DNA of 64,000 nucleotides from Bacteroidota bacterium (GCA_016713925.1 JADJOH010000006.1:248001-312000); one strand, 5' to 3'. Counted from the stretch's first letter, positions 17,121 through 26,150 are shown. Notes: generated by a model not told the origin, from the letters alone. Numbers and translations: made by a program.

Positions 17121-17618
17121 TTGCGCCTGTCGAAGTCAGATAAACAATTTCAAATTTTAATAAGTGTTCTTTTCAGGCGATTCTCCAATTTGGAGGATAG
17201 ACAGATTTTGTAAAAGGTCTTGTCTTTACCAATTGCCGGAGGATTTGTATTCTGGAAGGTTCTCCGAAAAGCACTCTTTTTTTCTTGTACTCATTCATGA
17301 GGGATTCCTGTTCTTCATTTTTCGGAAGAAAGTATCCTGTACAGAATTCGTTCATCAACATGTTATTTCCCTTATTTTAAAACAAAGCTACATGTAGAAG
17401 GCCCCTTTTCAGGGATACATTTGATCAGAGATAAGAATTGATGGGTAGTTTGTAGGATAAGGAGGGTTAATAGTGGATCATTGAATTTATCTGTCGGGGC
17501 GACCCTTGTGGTCGCCATTTACAAGGATCGGAAATAACATTATTCTCATCTATTAGCGAGTGCGAGTAACAGAGCGTGGAAGAGAGCGAGTAACAGAGCG
17601 AGTACGAGGGAAATGAAT
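17121..17618. other. Gene-poor spacer with hairpin and short direct repeats
   Basis: No convincing gene is present. A 62-codon minus-strand frame (17173-17361) has no supporting signal. GGCGACC-CTTGT-GGTCGCC (17498-17516) is a 7-bp hairpin inside a GTCGGGGCGAC context. At about 17555-17608 the string GCGAGTAACAGAGCG occurs twice in a GAG/GCGAGT-rich stretch. The 3' end abuts the AhpD-like gene's stop. Confidence 0.45.
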
Positions 17619-18188
17619 CTATTTCATTAACCGTAAAACAAATTTTCTCAAAAACAGCGGAGGGTACTTATACCCCTTTGCCATTCGTTGACCCATCTCC
17701 TGATATTCCTGAGCGGTTGCTTTTTCTGTTCCTAATCCATCCACGTACCTGTTAAACATGCAAAATGCTGCAGCAATGAGGATGGTATCATGAATGTCTT
17801 CATCAGTAGCCCCGGATTTTCTTGCAAAATCAATATCAGTTTGTAGAACGGCTGTACCACTCATCCTCACCTTTTCTGCAATCTTTAGAAGGAAAATTAA
17901 TTTTTCGGATAGATGTACTGATTCATTATTTCTCAAAAAATCAAGGGCTGCTTCTGATTGTCCGTTCAAATGCACTTGCATGGCTGAGGTATGGGAGTTG
18001 CAGCAAAATTCACAGTTATTGAGTTTGGAAACGTAGGCAGCGATGAGTTCTCTTTCACCTGGATTCAATCCGGAAGGTCCGTGTAAGAGGGTGTGTGCCA
18101 GATTGGATAAGGCCTTACCAGTTGCACCTTTATAAAAGAGAAGTTCAATGATGCCCGGTTTGTTGATTCCTGTTTTGATGTAAGTCAT
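17619..18188 (-). CDS. AhpD-like carboxymuconolactone decarboxylase family protein
   Basis: This 189-residue all-helical protein has the AhpD-type active site NNCEFCCNSHTSA: C59-x-x-C62 followed by H66. It is preceded by LNPGERELIAAYVSKLN, the usual helix. Family members with this length are annotated as peroxidase-related enzymes and reduce alkyl hydroperoxides using the cysteine pair; some act in lactone ring opening instead. The extra C63 is common in this subfamily. It is cytoplasmic, with no operon partner: the next genes are hundreds of bases away. Confidence 0.85.
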   Translation of the reverse strand: MTYIKTGINKPGIIELLFYKGATGKALSNLAHTLLHGPSGLNPGERELIAAYVSKLNNCEFCCNSHTSAMQVHLNGQSEAALDFLRNNESVHLSEKLIFLLKIAEKVRMSGTAVLQTDIDFARKSGATDEDIHDTILIAAAFCMFNRYVDGLGTEKATAQEYQEMGQRMAKGYKYPPLFLRKFVLRLMK

Positions 18189-18572
18189 GAGTTTAATTTT
18201 ATATAATTTTATAGAATAGGGTTGAGAACACTTTTAAAGAGAAGTGGTGATGGATATAGATGTTTGTTTTATTTAAATACTGGTTTCGTTGTCTAAAAGC
18301 CATAACAGGATTCAAAAGCAGTATTAATTCCATAAAAATTATTTTAAAGATATTCTTCTCGTAGATGGAGGGACGTTACATGAAAGGCACCTATATCTAC
18401 TGGAGAAGAGGCATGACAAGAACAAAATGGCATAATAAAATACCCATAAATAAATCGTCTTCCAGAAATAGGTAGGGGCGTTACATGTAACGACCCTACC
18501 TTGTCCAGATCATCAGCACCATAATCGGGCGAATAATCGATAGCATCGTGAATTCACTGTATATTAGTCAAA
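18189..18572. other. Spacer with a palindromic repeat
   Basis: No coding signal is present. It contains the 30-bp palindrome at 18471-18500 and a matching half site, AGGGACGTTACATG, near 18366-18379. The rest is AT-rich. Confidence 0.5.
18471..18500. repeat. 30-bp REP-like palindrome
   Basis: GGTAGGGGCGTTACA (18471-18485) is followed directly by TGTAACGACCCTACC (18486-18500). They are inverted complements with one mismatch. A half copy lies about 100 bases upstream. It resembles repetitive extragenic palindromes; no T-run follows. Confidence 0.7.
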
Positions 18573-19133
18573 TCATTTGCTTTTAAGTTTCGCGATGATC
18601 TGATCTTCGACTTTTCCTTTCAATTTCAAAACCGAATCAATCTCACTATTGGGAATGGTCATTGAAAGTACATATTGTTTTATCTTCCAATTATTTTCCT
18701 CTTTCATCAACACCCCCGATCCCCGGCATATTTTCATTTGAGTTTCAAGTAATTCATCAAACCAGGCTAAGTTTCCTGTTTTGTCAAAAAACACATGTCG
18801 TTCAAGTGCTTTAAAATTCCATGTTTCTTTTTTATCAAAATAGGGTTTAGACCATTCCATGTATTGTGACTTATTCCAGTTTTCAGTAGCATCAGTTCCC
18901 ATGAAAACTGCATCCTCCGAAAAGAAATTGAAATAAGTGTCAAAATCGGCATTCGCTGCTGCTATGTTAAAAGAGTCTAGCAACGTGTTGATTTCAATAC
19001 GTGACTGAGGTAGCGAAGTAGTGTCAGAAGGGATCACTTCATGAGTAGTAATTTGCTCGTCGCGATTAGAACTACATGAAGAAAATAATATTAAAATTCC
19101 GGTGTATAGTATTAGTTTGAATTTTGCTTTCAT
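18573..19133 (-). CDS. SnoaL/NTF2-like lipoprotein
   Basis: This 186-residue protein begins with a lipoprotein signal peptide (lipobox LFSSC near residue 20). A DUF4440/SnoaL-like NTF2-fold domain follows: a first helix INTLLDSFNIAAANADFDTYFNFFSEDAVFMGT, then the strand WNFKALERHVFFDKTGNLAWFDE and further strands. In this superfamily the cone-shaped fold binds small molecules or acts enzymatically, but catalytic residues cannot be assigned here. The protein is probably anchored in the outer or inner membrane facing the periplasm. A second NTF2-like protein without a lipobox is at 29169-29693. Confidence 0.8.
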   Translation of the reverse strand: MKAKFKLILYTGILILFSSCSSNRDEQITTHEVIPSDTTSLPQSRIEINTLLDSFNIAAANADFDTYFNFFSEDAVFMGTDATENWNKSQYMEWSKPYFDKKETWNFKALERHVFFDKTGNLAWFDELLETQMKICRGSGVLMKEENNWKIKQYVLSMTIPNSEIDSVLKLKGKVEDQIIAKLKSK

Positions 19134-19220
19134 TGGTTTTCGATTGTGTGGGATAATATATTGAAATCAGATTCTTTTTCCTCTTAGCCAAAGTAGAAAA
19201 AAGGGGTTATACTTTTCTCT

Positions 19221-19688
19221 TTATAATGCTTCAGTGCTCTTCACGATGTCATTCATAATTGATAAATGATGTTGGGTATGAATCACTAAAAAACGTATGG
19301 TCTTTTTAACTTTCAAATGTCCAAAATAGGGATGTTCAAAATAGTGTTCATTTGGAATATGATGGAGTTCCTGCATTTTTTCTTTCGTCTTTTCCAGATG
19401 ACTACCCAAACTCATTTCGTCGTATTGCTTCGGTTGGACAATGCCCGGTGCTTTCGCTCTTCCGCGGGGGATTTTTCCCATACTAAAAACAATCAGTTTA
19501 CTTAACTTGAAACTACTTTTGTATCCTGTAGCATCTGATTTTTCTAATGCGGTGATGATACGGTTAATGGTAAGCAAACTATGTTCAATATGCCAACCAA
19601 CAGGAGCACCGGAAATGGCAGGTTGAGATTTTGATTGATGGGGCAGTAAGCCTTCTATTTCAAGAAGAAGGGAATTTAATGAAGCCAT
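19221..19688 (-). CDS. DinB/DUF1569-like metal-binding protein
   Basis: This 155-residue four-helix-bundle-type protein has three histidine-containing helices: GWHIEHSLLTINR near residue 35, and FGHLKVKKTIRFLVIHTQHHLSIMND at the C-terminus. This spacing is typical of the DinB/YfiT superfamily and DUF1569, where the histidines bind a divalent metal. Some relatives are thiol transferases for bacillithiol or mycothiol, but the function here is not known. It lies 81 bases downstream of the OsmC gene on the same strand and may share its transcript. Confidence 0.75.
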   Translation of the reverse strand: MASLNSLLLEIEGLLPHQSKSQPAISGAPVGWHIEHSLLTINRIITALEKSDATGYKSSFKLSKLIVFSMGKIPRGRAKAPGIVQPKQYDEMSLGSHLEKTKEKMQELHHIPNEHYFEHPYFGHLKVKKTIRFLVIHTQHHLSIMNDIVKSTEAL

Positions 19689-19769
19689 GGCGGAAAATTA
19701 GTTTATTTTTTTGGAAAACTCATTTACTTAATCATTCGAATTCTATTTTCTATAGAGAAAGCAATATAA

Positions 19770-20234
19770 TTATTTAGCGGTTGGCTGATGTGTTACTTCG
19801 AAATTCACCGAATTGGCAATGAAGCATAAATCATGTGCGCGTTGATGCAAGGCATTTAATTTTCCGGCGAATTCTTTGTTTTGAAGGGTCACCACAGGAT
19901 GCAAGGTTACTTCCTTGAATCTCCCTCCTCCGGTTTCCAATTCGATCATGGTGCCCGTCGGATGATCTTCATAATCGATTACAATAACTCCGGCATCTGC
20001 ACATAAATGTAAAAACCAGAGCATATGACAACCTGATAGTGATGCGATGAGCAATTCTTCCGGATTATGTTTAGTCTTATCTCCACGAAATGCCGGATCT
20101 GATGAAGCGGCAATATCCACTTTCTGCTCCGACTGAATGATATGACTTCTCTCGTAAGATTTGTAATCGGAAGTTCCATGGCCGGTATTCCCTGTCCATT
20201 TGAGTGTAAGTTTGTAGGAATGTTCTTTTGCCAT
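19770..20234 (-). CDS. OsmC family protein
   Basis: This 154-residue OsmC/Ohr-like protein is expected to detoxify organic hydroperoxides with a reactive cysteine pair. The motif HNPEELLIASLSGCHMLWFL places the first catalytic cysteine on the long helix. A second cysteine follows in LHLCADAG nine residues later and another in HDLCFIANS, unlike the classical spacing, so peroxidase activity is likely but not certain. The gene starts 29 bases after the stop of the fatty acid hydroxylase gene on the same strand and is probably co-transcribed with it. Confidence 0.88.
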   Translation of the reverse strand: MAKEHSYKLTLKWTGNTGHGTSDYKSYERSHIIQSEQKVDIAASSDPAFRGDKTKHNPEELLIASLSGCHMLWFLHLCADAGVIVIDYEDHPTGTMIELETGGGRFKEVTLHPVVTLQNKEFAGKLNALHQRAHDLCFIANSVNFEVTHQPTAK

Positions 20235-20263
20235 GGGCCTTGCTTTTTATTCACGGAAAACTA

Positions 20264-21481
20264 TTAATGTGATCCGGAAATGGAATTTTCATGATTTGTA
20301 AACGTAGAAATGATGAAAATAAAAATAAGTGATACACTTAGAAAAAGAGTCACCGGCCATAAATAATTATCCGTGCTCAGGTAGCTATTTATCAAAACGA
20401 GCAGGAAACCCACAATGATTCGAAGCATTTCCTGCTTTTCAAAATTCTTGCTGACGTTCCGGTTGAATATCAAGGTAACGTTGACCATTGAAGAAATGGC
20501 CACCAATGAGATTACACTTATTTCCATGATGGAAAGAAAGTCTTTAAATACTAAAAGGAGGATAATCCCGGCAACGCAACTGATGAGTTGGAAGTAGGCA
20601 TAATGTACCAGATTGGTAGAAACAGGGATAGCGGAGGAAGTCACGGGTGGAGAAATCGGAAGCATCGCCGTTGGTTTCCATTCCGGTGGCATGAACCAGA
20701 GTTTGATTTTATCAGTCCAGCGGGGAGTGCGAAGCATCGTTTGCCATAAAAATTTATAATGACCTCCAATTGCCGTAACCGGATTATTGTCAATATATGC
20801 ACTCGTAATTCCGAATTTCACCGGTTCTGTTTCATCTCTGTATGTACCAAACAGGCGATCCCAAATGATAAAGTTTGAACCATAGTTTTTATCAATATAG
20901 ACTTCATTTTTTCCATGATGAACACGGTGAGCCGAAGGGGTGACTAAGATTTTATCGATATATTTTATTTTGGGTATATAGGCTGAATGTTGTAAAAAGT
21001 CATAGAGGCCGGAAACTTTAAAAATAACGATGAGGATAATCGGAGAAAAGCCAAACAAAGGAAGAAATGCCCAGAAGATAATCCGGTTGATACCCTGGAA
21101 AAAAGAAGTGCGAAACCCGTTGGAAAAATTAAAGTGTTCGGAAGAATGATGAGTAATATGTCCCGCCCAAAGAATGTTGACCCGATGCGACCAGCGGTGG
21201 TACCAGTAGGATAAAAAATCGACCGCAAAATATCCCCCTACCCATTGATACCAGACATTATTGTTTTCTATAAGTCGATAGTTGTTGTATACAAATTCCA
21301 TCACAACAAATAACAATACAAAAGAAATCAGGGAGCCGATTTGATCGATAGCTCCAATCGTAAAGTTCATCACTGTATTTCCGGACGCATAGGTATTATC
21401 CTTTTTCCGGTAACTGATGTACCATTCAATTAAAACGAATAGCAGGAAGATGGGTATAAAGAGGGCAGAGACGTTTAACAT
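20264..21481 (-). CDS. Sterol desaturase/fatty acid hydroxylase family protein
   Basis: This 405-residue integral membrane di-iron enzyme has the histidine clusters that bind the metal: HRWSH (residues 95-99), H108-x2-HH (GHITHH) and HRVHHG near residue 195. Several transmembrane helices surround them, and two to four further helices lie in a C-terminal extension of about 150 residues after the catalytic part (WFMPPEWKPTA onward). Family members hydroxylate or desaturate lipid chains, sterols or alkylglycerols. The substrate is unknown. It heads a likely operon with the OsmC and possibly the DinB-like gene. Confidence 0.88.
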   Translation of the reverse strand: MLNVSALFIPIFLLFVLIEWYISYRKKDNTYASGNTVMNFTIGAIDQIGSLISFVLLFVVMEFVYNNYRLIENNNVWYQWVGGYFAVDFLSYWYHRWSHRVNILWAGHITHHSSEHFNFSNGFRTSFFQGINRIIFWAFLPLFGFSPIILIVIFKVSGLYDFLQHSAYIPKIKYIDKILVTPSAHRVHHGKNEVYIDKNYGSNFIIWDRLFGTYRDETEPVKFGITSAYIDNNPVTAIGGHYKFLWQTMLRTPRWTDKIKLWFMPPEWKPTAMLPISPPVTSSAIPVSTNLVHYAYFQLISCVAGIILLLVFKDFLSIMEISVISLVAISSMVNVTLIFNRNVSKNFEKQEMLRIIVGFLLVLINSYLSTDNYLWPVTLFLSVSLIFIFIISTFTNHENSISGSH

Positions 21482-21908
21482 TTGAGTTTTTTAAATAATA
21501 AGACTTTAATAAACCGGAAAATAATTAAACCGGAAGGATGTTTCTTAAGCGCATCGTCTTCTAACGCTATCTGAGAATTAATGTAACTCATTCTGATAAA
21601 ATAGGAACGGTTCTTACAAAGGTAAGCATAAAAGTTGCAAAATATGTAATTCAAAATTTTCAATTAATCGTCATGCTTTTGATGCACTTTTAGCTTTTTT
21701 TACGTTGGTTACCAATTCCATATGTAATATTTGACTTTTGAAATGAAAAGGGGAATTCACTTATTTATACGGACCGGTTTGTAATCTAAAAGGCATAAAA
21801 AAAGAAATGTTAATTTTAAAGGTATTAGCAGGCTTTTTATAATTGTATTTAATATTTTCGTTGATGCGCTGCAGCCAAATTGGATATGCAACTAAATAAA
21901 AATCTTCT
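21482..21908. other. Divergent spacer between the hydroxylase and amt genes
   Basis: No gene is seen. On the minus strand TACCTTTG (21617-21624) fits a -7 element for the hydroxylase gene, implying a leader of about 130 bases. On the plus strand TATTTTCG (21853-21860) lies 49 bases before the amt ATG, and the same octamer is found before the FKBP gene at 16330, so it may be a variant -7 element. Confidence 0.35.
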
Positions 21909-23231
21909 ATGAAATTTAAAATTGGTTCATACACGAGTACCATCATCTTTGCCATTCTATTAATTTTCGCTGTCGTTGCTGCCTTTTATCCCGCTGTTCA
22001 TCCTGATGCTAATGGAGCCTTTGATACAGGTAATCTGGCCTGGATGTTAACTGCATCGGGATTGGTATTACTCATGACTCCGGGGCTTTCTTTTTTTTAT
22101 GGAGGTATGGTTCATCCGCGAAATATTATATCTACGATGCTTCAGACCTATATTGCGCTGGGAGTCGTTAGTATTATCTGGTATGTATTCGGTTTTAGTC
22201 TGGCTTTCGGTGACGATATGGGAGGATGGATTGGAAATCCTTTTACTTTTTTTATGTTTGATAATGTAGGCACGATGCCGCATCCCACTTTAGGGAGCGG
22301 ATTGCCATTTGTTCTTTTTGCAGCCTTTCAGATGAAATTTGCAATCATCACTCCGGCGCTCATCATTGGTGCATTTGCTGAACGGATTAAGTTCTGGAGT
22401 TATCTGATATTTATGTGTCTGTTTACCGTTTTTATTTATTGCCCGCTCGCACATTGGACCTGGCATCCCGATGGTTTTCTTTTTAAGTGGGGTGTTCTTG
22501 ATTTCGCGGGTGGAACAGTAGTACATATTTCAGCAGGTTTAGCTGCTTTGGCGGGAGCTCTGGTATTAGGACGCCGGCAAATTCATAAAAAGAATGAAAG
22601 TCATCAACCGGTGAACATCCCATATGTATTGTTAGGTACAGGTTTACTCTGGTTCGGATGGTTTGGATTTAATGCCGGCTCTGCCCTTGCCGCTAACAGC
22701 GTTGCCATAATAGCATTTATGAATACCATGTTAGCTTCTGCTTCAGCGATGCTGTCCTGGATTCTGCTGGATGCTGCTTTAGGAAAAAAGCCCTCAGCAT
22801 TGGGTGCTTGCATTGGTGCTGTTGTTGGGTTAGTAGCGATTACCCCTGCAGCAGGATTCGTTGATTTCGGTCCTGCCGTATTTATAGGTTTTGCAGCGAG
22901 TGTTATCAGCAACTTTGCGGTACATTATAAATCCAAGTCTGATATTGATGATACACTGGATGTGTTCCCCTGTCATGGTGTGGGAGGTATAGTGGGAATG
23001 ATATTTACTGCAGTATTTGCAAAGGAGGGCGGTATGATTACCGGATCTTTTACATTGATGGGATATCACCTGCTTGCTCTCATCATTATTTCTGCATTTA
23101 CTTTTGGAGGTTCGTATCTTTTATTGAAACTGACAGAACGAATTACACCTTTGCGTGTACATCCTGAGCATGAATGGATGGGATTGGATATTAGTCAGCA
23201 TGGTGAGTCCGTAAACGACAATGAATTATAA
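21909..23231 (+). CDS. amt: Ammonium transporter
   Basis: This 440-residue Amt/MEP/Rh family channel for ammonium uptake has about eleven transmembrane helices after an extra N-terminal hydrophobic segment. Hallmarks are LMTPGLSFFYGGMVHPRN in TM2, FAAFQMKFAIITPALIIGAFAERIKF, GGTVVHISAG carrying the first pore histidine, and DDTLDVFPCHGVGGIVGMI carrying the second. GlnK/PII usually controls such transporters but no glnK is seen nearby. Instead a single-domain receiver protein with a C-terminal membrane helix starts 45 bases downstream on the same strand. Confidence 0.95.
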   Translation: MKFKIGSYTSTIIFAILLIFAVVAAFYPAVHPDANGAFDTGNLAWMLTASGLVLLMTPGLSFFYGGMVHPRNIISTMLQTYIALGVVSIIWYVFGFSLAFGDDMGGWIGNPFTFFMFDNVGTMPHPTLGSGLPFVLFAAFQMKFAIITPALIIGAFAERIKFWSYLIFMCLFTVFIYCPLAHWTWHPDGFLFKWGVLDFAGGTVVHISAGLAALAGALVLGRRQIHKKNESHQPVNIPYVLLGTGLLWFGWFGFNAGSALAANSVAIIAFMNTMLASASAMLSWILLDAALGKKPSALGACIGAVVGLVAITPAAGFVDFGPAVFIGFAASVISNFAVHYKSKSDIDDTLDVFPCHGVGGIVGMIFTAVFAKEGGMITGSFTLMGYHLLALIIISAFTFGGSYLLLKLTERITPLRVHPEHEWMGLDISQHGESVNDNEL

Positions 23232-23276
23232 TGAATTGAATTCGCAATTATATTTACATCTCAACAGACTCAATCG

Positions 23277-23774
23277 ATGTTAACCGACAAAAAATTTAAT
23301 GTAGCTATTATTGATGACGATCAACTGATGCGCGAATTGTTGACAGATTATTTAACATCACGTTTTTCCGGAACTGTTGTTACACATTATAAAACGGGTG
23401 AAGAAGCTTTGTCGGAAAATCTCAAAGGTCAACATCTCGTCTTGCTCGACTTCCACCTTTCTTCAAATAATCACCAGGGCAAGAACGGACTACAGGTATT
23501 AAAAGAATTATGTTCTACCTATACTGATCTTCCGGTTATTGTATTGTCAGCGCAGGATAATCGGGAAATAGCAATGAATATTGTAAAAAATGGTGCGTGG
23601 GACTATATCATCAAAAATGAACTTGCCTTCGATCGATTAGGAATAGAAGTAGCTAAATTGATGGATCGTTCTGACTTTGAAAGTCAGCATTCAGACAGAG
23701 TTAAATTTGTTCGATTTTCATTAGTTATGGCGACAGTTTTATTCTTTCTTCTATTATCCTCTAAATTTATGTGA
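23277..23774 (+). CDS. Receiver domain with C-terminal transmembrane anchor
   Basis: This 165-residue protein has a complete CheY-like receiver domain in residues 6-125: the acidic cluster D13-D15, the phosphoacceptor D58 in VLLDFHLSS, S91 and K113 (YIIKNE). After a short charged linker a single hydrophobic helix (about residues 147-161, SLVMATVLFFLLL) ends the protein, so the receiver is predicted to be tethered to the inner membrane facing the cytoplasm. There is no DNA-binding or enzymatic output domain and no partner kinase nearby. The position just after amt suggests ammonium-linked signalling, which is inference only. Confidence 0.88.
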   Translation: MLTDKKFNVAIIDDDQLMRELLTDYLTSRFSGTVVTHYKTGEEALSENLKGQHLVLLDFHLSSNNHQGKNGLQVLKELCSTYTDLPVIVLSAQDNREIAMNIVKNGAWDYIIKNELAFDRLGIEVAKLMDRSDFESQHSDRVKFVRFSLVMATVLFFLLLSSKFM

Positions 23775-23865
23775 TACCAAAGTCGCCGTTTATTTCGATG
23801 GATTGTTTGGATTAAGTTCTTTACCATTGTTTATCTTTTCAACATCTATATTATAGGCAAGGTGT

Positions 23866-23979
23866 ATGATTATAGGGGTTGATAGATACGATGAAATGGT
23901 AACAAAGGTGTTTAGAAGTTATCCTGACAGAGATGCCTTAATAGATGCATTTCAGTGGTGGAGAATAGGAATGGATTAG
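23866..23979 (+). other. Possible 37-codon orphan ORF
   Basis: ATG at 23866 to TAG at 23979 encodes MIIGVDRYDEMVTKVF followed by RSYPDRDALIDAFQWWRIGMD. The composition looks protein-like (charged, tryptophan-rich end). A stop codon lies shortly upstream in frame and no promoter is apparent. It may be a remnant of a larger gene. Otherwise the 23775-24045 spacer holds nothing recognisable. Confidence 0.25.
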
Positions 23980-24045
23980 ATTTTGTGATGTATTTGTCAG
24001 ATTAAATGTACTACTTTAGTTGAGTATTTTTAAAATTAAAATAGT

Positions 24046-24786
24046 ATGAAATACGACATTCAGGATATTCAATTGTTTGCAGCACTTCACGGTGGTAAAT
24101 GCCTTAGTAAAGTATATATAGATAAATATTCTCCCCTTTCCTGGATGTGTAAAAGAGGGCATAACTGGGATGCTAGCTATAATACAGTCTATAGAGGTAG
24201 TTGGTGTAAACAGTGTATGAAATTTGAAGTACAAGGTCATTATTTACAAGAGATTAAAGATATCGCTATTTCTAAAAAAGGGGTTTGTTTATCTGATAAA
24301 TATATAAATAAGTCTACGCACCTTCTTTTCAGATGTGAAAATGGTCATGAATGGCTTGCCAAGCCGAATAATATTAAAAGCGGTTGGTGGTGCGCCCACT
24401 GTTCTGGAAATGCCAAATTAAACATAGATATTTTTAAGAAGTTTGCGAAAACTAAGGGTGGCAAGTGCCTTTCTAATTCCTATGTAAATGTTAAAACCAA
24501 ATTATTGTGGCAGTGCAATAAAGGGCATCAATGGAAAGCACCTGGTAATCTTGTCAGAATTTGCAATACATGGTGCCCTTTCTGTGCCAAAAACCGAAAA
24601 TTGAGCATTAAAGATATGCAATCGTTAGCAAAATCACGGGGAGGTAAGTTTTTGTCAAAAAAATATGAACCTATAGCCAAGATGAAATGGCAATGTAAAT
24701 ATGGTCATATTTGGCTCACCACTTCAAATAAAATCATGCGTGGACATTGGTGTCATGTTTGCGGAAATTATCAAGTAAAAAAGTAA
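24046..24786 (+). CDS. Protein of four tandem treble-clef zinc-ribbon repeats
   Basis: This 246-residue protein consists almost entirely of four repeats of about 60 residues. Each has a helix with 'GGKCLS-x-x-Y', then a zinc site of the form C-x3-GH-x-W ... N-x-I-x-x-G-x-WC-x-x-C: CKRGHNW/WCKQC, CENGHEW/WCAHC, CNKGHQW/WCPFC, CKYGHIW/WCHVC. These resemble the 'probable zinc-ribbon' domains (DUF4379-like) seen in phage and mobile-element proteins, including some fused to restriction or homing nucleases. Here no nuclease domain is attached. The gene is visibly more AT-rich than its neighbours and stands alone, suggesting horizontal acquisition. It may bind nucleic acid, which is inference. Confidence 0.85.
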   Translation: MKYDIQDIQLFAALHGGKCLSKVYIDKYSPLSWMCKRGHNWDASYNTVYRGSWCKQCMKFEVQGHYLQEIKDIAISKKGVCLSDKYINKSTHLLFRCENGHEWLAKPNNIKSGWWCAHCSGNAKLNIDIFKKFAKTKGGKCLSNSYVNVKTKLLWQCNKGHQWKAPGNLVRICNTWCPFCAKNRKLSIKDMQSLAKSRGGKFLSKKYEPIAKMKWQCKYGHIWLTTSNKIMRGHWCHVCGNYQVKK

Positions 24787-24845
24787 TTTGGGAATTATAA
24801 TCCAAATATTTATACTATTCTGCTTTTACAAAGCTAAAGTAATTT

Positions 24846-26150
24846 CTAAAGCCCTTCCAGTTTATGTAAATGCTTGACATGATTTCTAATATGCAGGAAT
24901 TGAATAATTCCCCATGCCATCACTATCAATCCGGCAAAAACAAGAATAGTGTACTCCCAGGTGAGTTCTAGTTTGACCGGTCCGATGAGTTTTGCACCTG
25001 CAATTCTTCCCAGATTTCCGATCGTCATGTAAATGGTGAATTGACTGGCAGAAACTTTTTTCCAGCAACATTCCATGGCAATCGAAAATATTCCAATGCA
25101 GGCAAAAACGTACAGCAATTGATAGATCATCATGAAACTTGCAATAAACGTTACCGAGGTCCAGTAGGATTTGAGAAGTACAAAGCTTGTTGTCAGAATG
25201 ATGAGAATGACAAAATAAATATTCATCATTCTTATTTTTCCAAAGCGATCAATAAGAATACCTCCGATGAGCATACCGCCAATACCTCCTGCTAAACTTG
25301 CCGTAGCGAAATATTGTGAGTACGCCTGGTCGGACCACCCCAGCGCCTGGACAGTAAATATCGGAAGCAAGGTGGCAATGTAATTGTAGGATCCTTGTGT
25401 AATAAATAACAATACCCCCAGCAATAAACTATTTCGCAAACTGAAAACTTTGTACAATGATTTTAAAATAACCGACCAGCTTCCAAGCTGCATTTTTTCT
25501 GTTTCAGGAGAGGCTTTCCCATTAGTCCAGGGTAGAAATTTTTCGCCCGGCCGCTCTCTCAGGCAGACCGGTACCAGCATGATGAGCCCAACCAAAATAG
25601 ATAGTGTTAATACCGCTGATTTAAAACCGTAGGCATTAATCATCCAACTGCCCAATGCAAGTGAAGCAGAAGTTCCAATAATTTTTGCGCCCCACATAAA
25701 ACCATTTGCTCTGGCTTGTTGATCAGTAGGTACGATATCAATCGCCATTCCATCCGTTGCGACATCCTGAAAAGCACCAAAGCATCCCAACGCAAAGCCG
25801 GCTGCCAGCATGAGTTCCGGATTATTCAAGGGGTCGGGAACGAATGCCATTGCGATGAAACTTAAGATTAGCCCTAACTGTCCGATGATGACCCATGGTC
25901 TTCGCCGACCCATAGGCAGATAGGTAAATCTATCCATCAATGGTGCCACTACTAATTTAAAACTCCAGGGTAAACCTACTGCAGCGACGAATGATCCAAT
26001 TTCGCCGGGTGTTTTTCCATGCATGGCCAGCCAGGCCGGAATTCCGAATAAAGCAAGACCTTCAGGAATACCTTGGGCTACATATAAAGCAATAAAATTA
26101 AAATAACGCAACGTGGTGTTTTCCGATAGGGCAGGGATGTTACTTTTCAT
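24846..26150 (-). CDS. MFS transporter, AmpG/PAT-like
   Basis: This 434-residue major facilitator protein has twelve predicted helices. The N-terminal half resembles the AmpG/acetyl-CoA transporter (PAT) group: YVAQGIPEGLALFGIPAWLAMHGKTPGEIGSF, the loop PLMDRFTYLPMGRRRPWVIIGQ between helices 2 and 3, and DVATDGMAIDIVP in helix 5. AmpG itself imports anhydro-muropeptides; relatives carry sugars or other solutes, so the substrate here is not certain. The gene stands alone, with no resistance or peptidoglycan recycling gene nearby. Confidence 0.85.
   Translation of the reverse strand: MKSNIPALSENTTLRYFNFIALYVAQGIPEGLALFGIPAWLAMHGKTPGEIGSFVAAVGLPWSFKLVVAPLMDRFTYLPMGRRRPWVIIGQLGLILSFIAMAFVPDPLNNPELMLAAGFALGCFGAFQDVATDGMAIDIVPTDQQARANGFMWGAKIIGTSASLALGSWMINAYGFKSAVLTLSILVGLIMLVPVCLRERPGEKFLPWTNGKASPETEKMQLGSWSVILKSLYKVFSLRNSLLLGVLLFITQGSYNYIATLLPIFTVQALGWSDQAYSQYFATASLAGGIGGMLIGGILIDRFGKIRMMNIYFVILIILTTSFVLLKSYWTSVTFIASFMMIYQLLYVFACIGIFSIAMECCWKKVSASQFTIYMTIGNLGRIAGAKLIGPVKLELTWEYTILVFAGLIVMAWGIIQFLHIRNHVKHLHKLEGL

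Noticed and set aside
17173..17361. 62-codon minus-strand ORF in the FKBP/AhpD spacer
   Set aside because: No promoter, no family resemblance and competing overlapping frames on the plus strand.
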